Assembly (NCBI GenBank): GCA_963383645.1
Contig: OY726559.1
Coordinates: forward strand, 113,099,393-113,163,392
From: Muscardinus avellanarius
Lineage: Eukaryota > Chordata > Mammalia > Rodentia > Gliridae
Direction of reading: 5' to 3'
Length of the DNA: 64,000 nt
The position numbers were made by a program, and so were the translations under genes. Shown here piece after piece: positions 12,147 through 23,855 of this stretch. The number at the start of each line of letters is the position of its first letter. Position 1 is the stretch's first letter. The notes under the pieces were generated by a model. The model was not told the origin of the DNA. It ran no database searches and worked only from the letters and a program-made list of their open reading frames with translations.

Positions 12147-12203
12147 TCTCCCTGCCTTTTGGCTAAGATCAAACATAGTCTCTGTTCTTAACAGTTTAAT
12201 AAT
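12147..12203 (+). pseudogene. RNU2-like: truncated U2 snRNA pseudogene fragment
   Basis: The segment carries the U2 snRNA 5' core CCTTTTGGCTAAGATCAA, followed after a diverged stretch by CTGTTCTTAACAGTTTAATA. It matches U2 from near base 12 to base 55, with several substitutions, and then stops. There is no upstream snRNA promoter or Sm site. It is a retrotransposed fragment, not a functional snRNA. Confidence 0.85.
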
Positions 12204-12620
12204 AAAGGGTCAGGAGAGCTGGGCAAAATGACTTTGTACTGACTCCAGCTTCCTGTGTGAATTTACACCTTCCTCCCAGGACCTGCCTTAACAGATAAAA
12301 AATTATGATTCAATTATATATTATGTGGGAAAAATATTGAATCCAACACCCCCCCCCAAAAAAAAAAAAACCTGGGCTTCAGAGAGACAGGAATACTTAT
12401 GTTCTCTTTCCTTCGAGATCTGGAGGAAAGACGGATTATAGACCTCTTGCTTTTTCCATGGCTTGGAATTTGGGTTTTCTGGAAGGAGGGGAGAGATTGG
12501 ATTAGGGGAGAAAAAAGGCAGATTTTAGACAAGGGCTAGTAATCGCTAACACTAGCTCTGCCCACATGTCTTCTTTTAATCTTCCAGTAGTGGAGGAAGG
12601 GCAGCCGCTGTTGACGTTGT
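12204..12620. other. unique sequence, no gene recognised
   Basis: AT-rich, with a C/A run at 12,349-12,370. Nothing else is recognised. Confidence 0.5.
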
Positions 12621-12624
12621 TACT

Positions 12625-13045
12625 AACTACTATGATTATTCTGAGGATTGAACCCAGGGGCTTTCTTTCTCCAGCCTACACCCCAGCCCTTTTTATATTT
12701 TTGATCCTGGGGGCTGAACCCAAGGGGCATTCTACTTCCAAGCTATACCCCCAACTCTTTTTTATTTTTTATTTCTACACAGGGTCTCACTAGATTGCTA
12801 AGAGTCCTGCCAAGTTGCTGAGGCTGACCTCGAACCAAAAATCCTGTCCCAGCCTCCCAAGTCCTGGGATCCCAGGCGTACGTGCCACCTCACCCAGCTT
12901 CGTTTTTATTTTGAAACAGGGTCTCCCTAAGTTGCTGAGGACCTCACTAATTTGCTAAGGCCGGCCCTGAATCTACCATTCTTCCCCCTTCTCTCGGCCT
13001 CCCAGGTACTGGGATTACAGGCGTGCTCCATTGCGCCCAGTTATT
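12625..13045 (-). repeat. composite minus-strand SINE cluster
   Basis: Two ID-like ends occur in succession (12,640-12,690 and 12,705-12,760), followed by B1-like bodies up to 13,043. At least two copies are stacked, one inserted in another. Confidence 0.8.
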
Positions 13046-13247
13046 AACCCTGCTTTAGAGGTAAAGAACCAAGGACGGTGCAAATGAGCTGCTAACGTCT
13101 CCTGAGGACTTGAAACCCAAAGCTTAGACAGGGCTGAGCTGACAAGGAGGGGAGGGGCACTGGGAGAAGGAGAGGCCTGACTGTGAGACCGGCTGGGAGT
13201 CAGGATAGGAAGAGAAGACAGAGATAGGCTTCCCTTTTTTGGGGTGG

Positions 13248-13323
13248 TGGTGGTGGTGATGGGATGCCCAGGGTCTTGATCATGCTATACCAGCATGCCA
13301 CCATTGAGCTACTCTCCAGCCCC
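13248..13323 (-). repeat. old ID-like half element
   Basis: CCCAGGGTCTTGATCATGC... ending CATTGAGCTACTCTCCAGCCCC is a diverged tRNA-derived unit on the minus strand without a B1 half. Confidence 0.5.
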
Positions 13324-13551
13324 ATTTATAATTTTACATACAGCTTATTGGAAATCTGTATTTGGGATCCGCTGAAGCTTATCTACCTGAGACTTAGTGC
13401 TTACATTATGAACCCCAATGGCTTTGGGCTTATAACACGAATGTTGTCTCCTGGAGTACATTTGACTGAAGGCTGTCCAAAGGAAACTAGAGGGCCTGAG
13501 GGAACCAGGGCTTGGGGGCTGGAGGGGTTGCACCCTATAAACAAACACCTA

Positions 13552-13977
13552 AGCCGGGCTTGGTGGTGCACACTTGTAATCCCAGCGCTTGGGAGGCTGA
13601 GGCAGGAGGATCGTGGTTCACAGCCAGCCTCAGCTAACTTAGTGAGGCCCTTTACAACTCAGTGAGACCTTGTTTCAAAAGATAAAGAATAAGAGCCGGG
13701 CATGGTGGCGCACGCTTGTAATCCCCGCGCTTGGGAGGCAGAGACAGGAGGGTCGCACAGGCTCAAAGCCAGCCTCAGCTACTTAGTGAGGCTCTCAGCA
13801 ACTTAGTGAGATCCTGTTTCCAAATAAAATATAAAATAGGTCTGGGAGTGTAGCCCAGAGGCAGAAAAGCCCCTGGGTTCCACCCCCAGTACCACACACA
13901 CCAAAAAAAGAATAAAAAAATAGGGCTGGGGGTGTAGCTTGGAGGTAGAGTGCCCCTGAGTTCCATCCCCAGTACCA

Positions 13978-14012
<35 letters not shown>

Positions 14013-14015
14013 GAG
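13552..14015 (+). repeat. plus-strand SINE stack
   Basis: A truncated copy (13,552-13,690), a full copy of the AGGTCTGGGAGTGTAGCCC type (13,693-13,900) and an ID-only unit (13,920-13,978) with (CA)n and A tail follow one another. Confidence 0.9.
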
Positions 14016-14319
14016 GAGGAGGAAGAGGCCAGAAGAAGGAAGAGGCCAGAAGGGACTTGGGGCGAGGGTCTGTGTGCACTGGGCTGTCTGGAGCCCATGG
14101 GGTGGCTGTGAGCCGGTGTCTCTACATCTGAGGTTGGGTGGGCTATGTTGTGTGAGCTGGTGTGAGGCTGGAGATGTAGCTTCCTGGTGACTGGGAAGCT
14201 TGGCCAGGAGATGAGGGGCACCTGGCTAGGTATAGGTGACTCCACTTAGAAACAGAATCTCTGGGGCTTAGGGGTTTTACCAAATGCAGAATCCTCTCCT
14301 AACCCCTCACCCTCCATAA

Positions 14320-14900
14320 GAGCTGGGCATGGTGGTGCACGCTTGTAATCCCCGCGCTTGGAAGGCTGAGACAGGAGGATCGCGCAGGTTCCAAGCCAGC
14401 CACACTGGCATAAGAGACCCTGTTTCAAAAATATAAAAATAGGTCTGGGAGTGTAACCCGGAGGTAGGGCTTCCAGGAACCCCAGTACCACCATAAAAAA
14501 AAAAAGAAAAAGCAGATGTAGCTTAAACAAGGGCCATGTTTATTTGTTTGTTTGTTTTTATGTTTTTGTGGTACTGGAGATTGAACCCAGGGGCATTTTT
14601 CCCTCTCAGGGCTATATCCCCAGCCCTTTTACGCTAATTGCTCAGGCTGTCCTTGAACCTGCAGTCCTCCTATCTCAGCCTCCCAAGTACTGGGATCACA
14701 AGCAGGTGCCACCAAGGCTCACTTAAGGGCCATATTTAGGTCCTGTTGTTGACCATCTATGTACATCTCTATGTCTTGATTTAGGTATTTGTATAATGGG
14801 AATGAGAATGACACCCTTAAGGTACTTTTCCCCCCAGTGCTGGAGATTAAACCGAGGGGCTTGCACAGGCCAAGCACTGAGCTAAATCCCAAGTGATCCC
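14320..14900. repeat. three SINE pieces
   Basis: A plus-strand copy of the shortened subfamily (14,322-14,500, ending TTCCAGGAACCCCAGTACC), a minus-strand copy (14,565-14,725) and an old minus-strand ID-like unit (14,830-14,900). Confidence 0.8.
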
Positions 14901-15400
14901 TTAAGGTTGTACAGGCAGCAACTAAGAATTCTATATAACCGACCGTAACACATGCTGATGCTCGGGGTAAAGGGTATCCTTAGATGGCGGTAGGGTCAAA
15001 GGCGACTGTCTGGACCTCTCTGGGTGAGGAACTTCCTCCTGCAGCAGCTCTGGAAGTGCAGGAGGGAGTCTGGGCGCCTGGGTGTGGAGTGTTGGAAGCC
15101 TAGGGACCTGCGGCATGGTCCCTGCAAAGTCTGTTTGGGGAAGAGGCTGCGTCCAGACGGCAGAAGGAGCACTGTGCCCTTCCTTCCAGAGGCATTTTAC
15201 ATTTCTTTGTTGAGCACTTACAATCAGCAAATCACCTTATGTGGGTTGATACCTGCATAATACAATGGCAAATCATGATTATAGCGTGTGCCGTCGAATC
15301 TTTATATTCTCACATTGGCTAAGGTCATGGTTTATTAAATAAAAAGGCCAGTTAGGTAGTGAGTACAATGAAAACACCACGGGGACAACTGCCAAGTGAC
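14901..15400. other. unique sequence, no gene recognised
   Basis: Moderate GC content; no exon or repeat is recognised. Confidence 0.5.
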
Positions 15401-15915
15401 TTTTTGTGTGTGTGTGTGGTACTGGGGTTCCTGGAAGCCCTTCTACCTCCGGGCTACACTCCCAGACCGATTTTTACATTTTTATTTTGAAACAGGGTCT
15501 CCTAAGCCTGCACATGCGGTTGGCTTCAAACCTGTGTGATCCTCCTGTCTCTGCCTCCCAAGCGTGGCACCAAGTGACCTTTAAGAAGTTCTCTCTCCCC
15601 TTGCCTCCTAGCCCAACCCCACACCCCACCGCTAACACCACTCCAAGCCTGGGAGCCCTGCAGAGAAGGCCAGGCCCCTCCCTCCAAGTTCCTTTTTTTT
15701 TTTTTTTTTTTAATTTGCAGTACTGGGGATGGAACCCAGGGGCATTCTACCACCAAGTTATACCCTCAGCCCTGTTTTTTATTCTTTATTTTGAAACTGT
15801 CTCACTGAGTTGCACAGGGCCTCACTAAGTAGCTGAGGCTGTCCGTGAACCGCGATCCTCCCGTCTCAGCCTCCTGAATGCTGGGATGACAAGTGTGCGC
15901 CACCAAAGTCACTTG
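15400..15915 (-). repeat. two minus-strand SINEs
   Basis: A shortened-subfamily copy (15,405-15,565, beginning with (GT)n and TACTGGGGTTCCTGGAAG) and a full standard copy (15,690-15,912) with a T-rich tail. Confidence 0.9.
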
Positions 15916-16143
15916 CAAGGTGCTGGAGTTGGAATGCTGGTGTTTACTTCCTCGTTTCTCCCTGCCCCAATGTTCTGGGGACAGACTGGCCTTCCCAGCT
16001 CCCCTCCCTTGCTATTTGGACCTCAGAGATTGGGTCTTGTCCAGAGGCAGAATGTGCTGACCTCCCTAGGAGGTAACTGAGTTCAGGTTAATATTTTAGG
16101 ACCATGGAAAGAAGGAGGAGACAAACTATAAAAATATTCTTGG

Positions 16144-16710
16144 GTGCTGGGCATGCTGTTGCACACCTGTAGTCCCTGTACTTGGAAAGCTGAGGCAGGA
16201 GGATCACAGGTCTAGCTAGACCAGCCTCAGCAATACAGAGACTCTCAGCCACCTAGTGAGACCCTGATTCAAACAATAGGGCTAGGGGTGTAGCTCAGAG
16301 GTAGAATGTCCCTGGGTCCAATCCCCAGTACCAAAACAAAAACAAAACATTGGGCTTTCTTTCCTTCCCTTCCTTCCTTCCTTTCTTTCCTTCTCTTTAT
16401 TCCTTCCTTCCTTCTTTTCTTTCTCTCTCTCTCCCTCTCCTTCCTTCCTTCCTTCCTTCCTTCCTTCCTTCCTTCCTTCCTTCCTTCCTTCCTTTTCTTC
16501 TTTCATACTGGGAATTGAACCAGGACCATTGTATCTCTGCACTCTACCCCCAGCCCTTTTTATGTATTTATGTATTTATTTATTTATTTTGTGACTAGTT
16601 GCTGAGGATTTCACTAAATTGTCAGACCTGACCTCCAACCTGCGATCCTCCTGTCTCAGCCTCCTGAGTACTGGGACGGCAGGCGTGTGCCACCATGCCT
16701 GGCTCATTTT
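16144..16710. repeat. plus SINE, (TTCC)n tract and minus SINE
   Basis: A plus-strand copy at 16,144-16,345 faces a minus-strand copy at 16,508-16,708. A (TTCC/CTTT)n pyrimidine tract fills 16,361-16,500. Confidence 0.85.
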
Positions 16711-16860
16711 TTGGGCTTTTGAGGAGCATGAGGAACAGGGCATCAGAGCAAAGGGTGTGTGTTTAGCTAAGAGAGGTGACAGGAAAGAGGAAGGTCTTCC
16801 TTGCCACCCAGGCTCTGCCAGGGCTGGAGTGACACCCCCTCCTCCTGCCCTAATCCCCCA

Positions 16861-16990
16861 TTAAGGCAGCTCTGGGTTTGTTATGACAGCCGCTGAAGGC
16901 GGCTGAATTGCTGTTTGCTGTGTCTGCTAATTGGACTGGAGGGTTGGAGTCTGGCCACTGAAAGGGACCATTGTCGCTGTTTACCTTCCA
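16861..16990 (+). promoter_or_regulatory. candidate enhancer in unique DNA
   Basis: The segment contains TGCTAATTGGA (homeodomain), GACCATTGTCG (SOX type) and several GCTG/CAGC repeats. There is no coding frame of note and no repeat. Enhancer status is inferred from motif content only. Confidence 0.3.
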
Positions 16991-17394
16991 CGGCCGCCTC
17001 CCTGGGGACCCCGTGGGTGAAGGGGAGCTGTGAGCCCTCAGGTTGCACCCAGTCCCCATCCGTCCCTCGCACGAGGGACTGTGGTGAGGAGACAATTCCT
17101 CTCTTCGTCTTGCACAGAAGAGACCAGTTCAGCAGCTGAGCGGGGGGCCCCAGGCCCGGCCAGGCATCCGCCAGCCACGGGGAGCAGGAGCTATGAGCTT
17201 CCAGGTTGCTCCCTTCTGCTTTGGGGGTGTCTCCTCCTGTAGCTGACCAGGTTTAAGCCCTGCTCCTTTATCTGCCTTCTTTATATATCTCTCTCTGTCT
17301 CTGTCTCTATCTATCTGTTTGGGACTAGCTCCAGGCATCCGGAGAAATGAAATCTGAGTATGAGGTCTAGGTATCCATATCATTTAAGGTATCT

Positions 17395-17801
17395 TTTTTC
17401 GGGGGGGGGTACTGGGGATGGAACCCAGGGGCATTCTACCTCCAAGCTATACCCCCAGCCCTATTTTTTTATTCATTATTTTTGAAACAGGGTAACACTG
17501 AGTTGCAAAGGGCCTCACTAAGTAGCTGATGCTGGCTGCAAACCACAATCCTCCTGTCTCAGGCTCCCAAATGCTGGGATTACAAGTGTGAGCCACCACT
17601 GGGCGCAGTGGTGCACACCTATAATTCCAGTACTTGGGGAGGCTGAGAGAGGAGGATCAAAGGTCTGAAACCAGCCTCAGCAATTTAGCGAGCCTCTCAG
17701 CAACCTAGTAAGACCCTGGCCAAATAAAAAATAAAAATGGCTGGGGTGTAGGGTGTAGCCTGAAGGTAGAATACCCCTGGGTTCAAGGTTCAATCCTCAG
17801 T

Positions 17802-17844
<43 letters not shown>

Positions 17845-17845
17845 C
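17395..17845. repeat. abutting opposed SINEs plus (CA)n
   Basis: A minus-strand copy (17,399-17,600) abuts a plus-strand copy (17,603-17,795) whose tail has grown into (CA)n at 17,803-17,843. The pair could fold into a hairpin. Confidence 0.85.
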
Positions 17846-18288
17846 TGATCTTTCCCTGCATTTCCTCCCAGGTTTCTATCATGCTACCAGAGCTGGGTGT
17901 TGCACCTGGGTTTCATCTTATTCCCCAGTTCCTTGCAGGAGCCTTAGAATTAGATGGAATTTAGGTAGAGGTCTCACCTCAACCTCAGTTCTCTCCCAAG
18001 GGTAAACAAACAAACAAACAAACAACAACAACAACAAAAAAAAAACCCACTGTCTCCAGCTCCTTTTGGATTTCCCAGGAGGACCCAGAGAATGGAGCTC
18101 ATCTGGGGGACTTAAGTCATCAGGGATGGAGGGGTGAGAGACTCCACATTGCATTCAGTCTTGAGTTTGCTTTCTTTCCCTTGGAGTAGGAATGGCAATT
18201 TGGGGGTCTCCAGGGAGGAGACTTGCCTCAGGATTACTTTTCCAATTTCCTGACTGTGTTCAAATGTTTCTGCTTTTCTTCCCTTTAG

Positions 18289-18388
18289 CGTCTCGCCTGG
18301 GGCGGGTGGGTGCTCCACCACCCTCCCGCCCTCCTTCCTCCATGTGGACCCTGGAACCTCTTCCAGCACCACGGACAGCTCCTGGGCG
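18289..18388 (+). ncRNA. MIR9-1HG: exon of the mir-9-1 host gene (C1orf61-like)
   Basis: The 100-bp segment is bounded by a good acceptor (pyrimidine tract TTTTCTTCCCTTTAG, AG at 18,287-18,288) and a consensus donor (GGGCG|GTGAGTG, GT at 18,389-18,390). Read with one base completing a split serine codon, it encodes SPGAGG...STTLPPSFL...SSTTDSS, which resembles an internal segment of the protein predicted from human C1orf61 as I remember it. That supports orthology of the exon, 7.6 kb downstream of the hairpin on the same strand. Whether the host RNA is really translated is disputed in human, and I found no upstream initiator or downstream coding exons with confidence, so it is listed as a host-transcript exon. 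An RE1 silencer overlaps its 3' end. Confidence 0.65.
18362..18382 (+). promoter_or_regulatory. RE1/NRSE (REST-binding) element inside a host-gene exon
   Basis: The 21 bp hold both RE1 halves in the canonical arrangement: CAGCACC, two bases, GGACAGC, then TCC. By eye only two positions, one near each end, differ from the classical consensus. REST silences neuronal genes in non-neural cells and is known to occupy miR-9 loci. miR-9 in turn targets REST, so the site fits a double-negative loop. It lies at the end of the exon, just before the splice donor. Confidence 0.85.
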
Positions 18389-19761
18389 GTGAGTGAGCTG
18401 CTGCCGGACCCCCTTGGGGAGGGGCGGAGGGGTCCCGTATCCTGCTGAAGGAGATCAGACACTCTTGATTTCTGGATGTGTAAGACTTGTTTGCAGTCCC
18501 TGCGAGGTCTCAGAAGGAGGCAAAGGCTGAGGGAAGTTGGCATTCCTATCTCTAGGACACCGGGTTTTTCTCTAGTGAGGAGTCCCCCTAAGAGGGGCAT
18601 GTTTCAGTAGTGGGAAAGATGGGGTGTAGATTTCAGGAAGGCTCCAGCCCAAAGTCACAGAAGTCATGGAGTGTACAGGCCAGGAAAAGTCCAAACGGGC
18701 CTTAGCTCTCATCAGCCCGGTGCCCTTTTACAGATCCCAAGGGAATGGAAGAGGTATGACCCAGGTCACCCAGCTGAGTAGTAGAAAGCCAAGATCTGGA
18801 TTTCTGAATTCAGCCTGGCCCTTGCTACCTACCAGACGCCTCCCTTAGGAGCCTCCCTGCCTAGTGCTGGCAGGAGGGGGTTCACACCACACACAAAAGA
18901 ATGCCTTTCCGGGCATGTGAGGTCCAAGAAAGCCAGGAAGAGGTGGCCCTGGCTGTACCTGTCCGAGGTTAGGAAGGAAGGTCTGAGAAAGATGCGTGGG
19001 GGAGGCACACCTAGCCGTGGCTGGCAAAGCACGAGAGAGCAGCCAGGGGCCTCCGTCTGCCAGGGCGCAGAGGCCAGTGAGGGCCACAGGAGTCTCCAGA
19101 GGCCGGCAGGGGCCATGCAAACTGGAACGGGGCCTGGGAAAGGCCCTTCTGTGTGCCCACGCCTGCTCCCCCAACACCGTGAGCCTAGAAACAAAGGGGC
19201 CATTCTCTGAGATTTGATGCTGCCGTCTCCGGCTGGCAGTGCCAGGTGGCAGGGGCATCAGGGGGTGTCAATCCATTATCCACCCCCAACTCCCAAGTCC
19301 TCTGGGGCTGGATGTTGGGGAGGTGGGTATTCCATCCCAAAGCACAAAGAGAGATTTCACCCCCACCTCCCAGAAGAACCTGGGTCGGCCTGGGAACCTT
19401 CCCTTGGGAATCCTTTTTTCTGATGCACAAGCATCACCCCTTGTTAACACCAGGAGCGGAAGGTTCTGGCATCAGTCGGCCATAGGCAGGGCAGGGAGGC
19501 GGTGCATCCAGGTTGTGCCAGGGAGCACGCGGTCCCCTGTACTTAACCCTCTGGCTCCCAGTCCCTTACCCTGAGCCCAGCCCCCCCCAGCTGAAGCAAG
19601 GGGTCATGACCTTCTAGTCTTTCCCAGCAGTGAGGGATACCCCGCTATCCTCAGCAAACCTCCAGGCTGTGGGAACGGAGGCAGGAGGGGGCCATTCCCC
19701 ACACCCTCCATCTGCATCTCCGCCATTGCTCATTAGGCATTCTGCCCCCTCCTTCCGCTCG

Positions 19762-19810
19762 TTAAGCCTGATTTGCATATATTTGCATAATACAGTTCAT
19801 TTGCATTCCA
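19762..19810 (+). promoter_or_regulatory. triple octamer (POU) cluster
   Basis: ATTTGCAT occurs exactly at 19,771-19,778, 19,781-19,788 and 19,799-19,806. A homeodomain-like CGTTAAG lies at the left and TCATTAGGC lies at about 19,729-19,737. Octamers bind POU factors (OCT, BRN2), which regulate neural genes. Its position 9 kb downstream of mir-9-1 makes a neural enhancer likely but unproven. Confidence 0.6.
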
Positions 19811-20583
19811 GGAGGCTCATGGTAGAAGCCAGGGGGAAGGGGGGGTGGACTGGAGAAGAGAGAAAAGGGGAGCGGCTTTGTTTTCATCAAAGTGTGGGGG
19901 GGCGGGGAGGTGGCAGGAAGAACACAGAAATAAAAACACACTACTTTCTTTCTAACTGGGCTGGACTCAGATGCCAGAGAGATGCCAAGGGGCTGGCTTC
20001 TCTGTCCTTTTTATTTGTCTTGCTTCCTCCGGCCTTGGCTCCCCATCCTGGCCCCCCACCTTGCCGGGTTCAGGCTTCAGAAAGAAAGAGGCAGGGGTAG
20101 GAGGAAAGGCTGTGGGAACCGGAGCTGAGGGAGGGGACCAGGACCGCCATCTTAGGTAGCCGGCGCCTAGGAAATGGCCGCCCCTGGCAGGTGCCTGCAA
20201 GCTGGGGGGACCCTACAACAGACGTCCTGGCTGACCGGGAATGAGGCTCAGTCGCCTTACTAGTGGAATCAGGGAGAGAGGAGAAGAAAGAGGGCCGGGA
20301 AGAGGGAGGGCGAGCCCCAGAAGAGATGAGAGGTTCAGGCTGAGCAGTGATGGAGAGGCCTCGGTGCTGGGTGCTGAGCCCTGTGGGGACGTCCGAGGTA
20401 CTGGGGGGTCAGAGTTGGAGGAACCTGCAGAGAGAGGGAGAGGTGCGGGTGGGCAGGCTGGTCACCTGCCAGTCTGAGGGTCTCTGGGGCCTGTGAAGAG
20501 CCACAGCATTCGTGTCTCCTCAGCCCCACGGTCCAGCTTCATCCATACACGGAACTGGTAATGTGGGCTCTCAAAGGTACAGA

Positions 20584-21090
20584 GCCCGGCATGGTGGCGC
20601 ACGCTTGTCATCCCAGTTCTTGGGAGGCTGAGATAGGAGGATCGCAGGTTCGTGGCCAGCCTCAGCTACCTGGTGAGGCGTTCCACAACTTAGTGAGACC
20701 TTGTTTCAAAATAAAGAATAAAATATAAGAAGTAGAATGGTCCTGGGTTCAATCCCCAGTACCATTAAAAAAAAAAAAAAAAAACAGCACTGACAGCAGC
20801 CCAGGCTGAGCCCAGTAGCTCTTCCTCAGGATGGGTCCTCCTGGACCTCTATAGAAAATTCATGCTAAGCAGGAACCCCAGTACTTAGGAGGCTGAGACA
20901 AAGAGGGTCACAGGTTCGAGGCCAGCCTCAACAATTAAGAGAGACCCTGCCTCAAAATAAAAAAAAAAAATAACAAAAACAGGCTGGGGATGTCGGTCAG
21001 AGATAGGATGCTCCTGGCTTCAATCTAAGAAAGAGAAAGAAGGAAAGAAGGAGGGAAGGAAGGAGACAGGAAGGGAGGGAAGAAGAGAGT
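20584..21090 (+). repeat. plus-strand SINEs and (GGAA)n
   Basis: A full copy (20,585-20,785) and a diverged copy (20,868-21,025) end in a purine tract of (GGAA)n type up to about 21,088. Confidence 0.8.
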
Positions 21091-21590
21091 TGATTTCATG
21101 CTGATGCCCACCTGGTCTCCTTTGGCCTCCTGTTCTACTGTTCTAGCCAAGACCCCATTCTTGGTTCCCTTCTTCCAGGGCTCCGAATCAACCAGCTCCC
21201 CGGCCAAGGTTCCCAAGAGCGCTCTGGTTTGCCTTTCTCCCTCATATCCACTTTTATCACTCCAACCATCCTCTCACTCTGTGTCAACGCTCAAAGCTTC
21301 CTCAACCCAAACCTACCCCAAACTCCAGCTCCACACCCTAGCTCCTACCGGGACCCACCAGCAGCTCCCAGGTCAGAGGTTGCAGCGGCCACAGACCAGG
21401 CCTGGCTGCAAGGTCTGCTGGGAAAGTACGGAGCTCTCGGCCTGTGGCGCTCAGTGGCATCCTGTGTGAGTCTTGGCCTCACTCCCACGCCTTCCCTCTG
21501 TTAGTGGCCTCTTTAAACTCTGAGGACCTCGGGGTCAAGTCCTGAGCACTTCCCTAGACTTGCCCCACTTCCAAGTTGATCCTATCAGAA
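21091..21590. other. unique sequence, no gene recognised
   Basis: Open on the plus strand for over 350 bp and rich in Ser/Pro codons, but without splice sites or family resemblance I can defend. Confidence 0.4.
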
Positions 21591-22485
21591 AAATATATAT
21601 ATAAATATAAATATATATATTTTAGGTACTAGGGATGGTACCCAGGGGCATCCTACCTCCGAGCTACACCCCCCAAAAAGCCCGATTTTTTTATTTTTTT
21701 ATTTTGAAATGGAATCTCACTTGAGTTTCAAAGGGCCTCACTAAGTAGCTGAGGCTGGTCACAGTCCTGAGATCCTCCTGTCTCAGCCTTCCAAATGCTG
21801 AGATTACAAGCCTGTGCCACCATGCCCAGTTAAGAAATAATTTTTTTTTCAAGTACTAGGGACTGAACCCTGGGATGCCCCACCACTGACCTAACCCCAG
21901 CTCTTTTTATTTTATTTTATTTGTTTATTTAAATTTTTTTTGTATTACTGGGGATGGAACCCAGCGACTTTCTACCTCCGAACTACACCCCCCGGCCCTA
22001 TTTTTTATTCTTTATTTTGAAACAGGGTCTCACTGAGTTGCAGAGGGCCTCACTAAGTAGCTGAGGATGTTCGCGAACCATGATCCTTCTGTCTCAGTCT
22101 CCCAAATGCTGGGATTACAAGCGTGTGCCGCAACGCCTGGTTCTTCTTTTTATTTATTTTTTATTTTTTTTATTATTTATTTATTTATTTATTTGGTGGT
22201 ACTGGGGTTCGTGGAAGCCCTTCTACCTCCGGGCTACACTCCCAGACCTATTTTTACATTTTTATTTGGAAACAGGGTCTCCTAAGCCAGTGCACGCGGC
22301 TGGCTTCGAACCTGCGCGATCCTCCTGTCTCAGCCTCCCAAGCGCGGGGATTACAAGCGTGCGCCACCACGCCCGGCCCTCTTCTTTTTATTTTGAAACA
22401 GGGTCTCACTAAGTTACCGCACGGTGGCCTCAAAATTGTGATCCTCCTGTCTCAGCCTCTTGAGTAGCTGGGATGACTGGCCGGG
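21590..22485 (-). repeat. minus-strand SINE stack
   Basis: In order: an (AT)n run, a standard copy (21,620-21,832), an ID-like unit (21,845-21,905), a standard copy (21,935-22,140), a shortened-subfamily copy (22,193-22,378) and a partial body (22,380-22,480). Confidence 0.9.
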
Positions 22486-22919
22486 GCACCGTCAGCCCCA
22501 CTGAAACGCACTATATCCTGAGTCGGTTCAGGTTCATTCAGCAGGTGTTAGTGGGCGCTTCCTGTACGCCAGGCACTTGGTGATGGGAGCACTTGGGAGT
22601 TCGCAGCCCGAGGGCTTTTGAGGAGGTGTTTGGTGGACAGGAGGCTGCATGTGTGGACACAAGGAGGTCAGAGGGGGCACGGTGTGTTCAGGGACCGGCC
22701 TGTCCCTCAAAGGGAGCCTGGGCCCAAAGGAGGTAGAGTTGGGAGGCAAAGTTCCATCCTCACGGGCTACACTGGAAGGCTGGTTTTAACAAAGGGGTCT
22801 TGGGAGGTTAGCTGATAGCCTCAGAGAGGCTAGGCATAGGAAGTGGCCTGGAGGGACACAGAATTTCTCCTGGGCAGGACAGGGCACCCACACCTGGCTG
22901 TCTACTGAGCCCAGACATT

Positions 22920-22923
22920 GTAT

Positions 22924-22954
<31 letters not shown>

Positions 22955-23231
22955 TTGTGGTACTGAGGGGTGGAACACAGGAGCTTTCTAACTCCGGGCT
23001 ACACCCTCAGCCCTATTTTATAACTTATTTGGAAACAGGGTCTCACTAAATTGCTGAGAGCCTAAGTAGCCGAGGCTGGCTTCGAACCCGTGTGATCCTC
23101 CTGACTCAGCCTCCCAAGCGCAGGGATTACAAAGCGTGCGCCACCACGCCCAGTTCGCCAACCAGACTTTTTAGTACTGGGTATTGAACACAGAGGTTTG
23201 CTATCTCTGAGCTACGCACCCAGCCCTTTTT

Positions 23232-23283
<52 letters not shown>

Positions 23284-23855
23284 TTTTGCAGTACTGGGAA
23301 TGGACCTAGGGGCATTCTACCTCCAAGCTACACTCCCCTGCCCCCCTCCCCCTATTTTTGTGGTAATGGGGATGGAACCCAGGAGCATTCAGCCTCTGAG
23401 CTATACCCCCTGCCCTATTTTTTTATTCTTTATTTGGAAACAAGGTCTCACTAAGTTGCAGAGGGCCTCATGAAGTAGTTGAGGCTGTCTCAGCCTCCCA
23501 AATGCTGGGATTGCAAGGATTTGCCGCCACACCTGACTCCTTTTTTTTTTTTTTTCAGTACTGGGAATGGAACCCAGGGGCAATCTATCTCTGAGCTACA
23601 CCTCCAGCCCTATTTTTAAAAATTCTTTAGTTTGAAACAGGGTCTCATTGAGTTGCAAAGATCCTTACTAAGTAGCTGAGGCTGTCCTCAAACCGTGATC
23701 CTCGGGTCTCAGCCTCCCAATCCTTTTTATTTTTTAATAAAAATTTAGCCAGTCTTGCTAAATTGATAAGACTGGTTTAGAATCTGTGACCCTCCTATCT
23801 CAGCCTCCCAACTGGGATTACAGGTGTGCACCACCATGCCTGGCCCAACCCAACC
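22920..23855 (-). repeat. minus-strand SINE stack with (TTTA)n
   Basis: Copies at 22,957-23,155, 23,345-23,540 and 23,560-23,730, partial units at 23,165-23,228, 23,288-23,350 and 23,735-23,850, and (TTTA)n tracts at 22,920-22,957 and 23,230-23,286. Confidence 0.85.

Larger units (their letters stand above)
17846..20583. other. 2.7-kb SINE-free island
   Basis: Apart from an (AAAC)n/(AAC)n run at 18,003-18,048 this is unique DNA, the longest SINE-free block right of the CpG island. It holds the host-gene exon, the RE1, the triple octamer and a GCCATCTT YY1-type site near 20,146. Confidence 0.6.

Noticed and set aside
12147..12203. Functional U2 snRNA
   Set aside because: Only about 57 bases of the 5' part remain, with substitutions and without the Sm site or upstream promoter.
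13795..14079. Many frames with the recurring phrase [11 protein letters not shown] or [20 protein letters not shown]
   Set aside because: This is the dimeric SINE read on its minus strand; it appears wherever a SINE does and is not a protein family.
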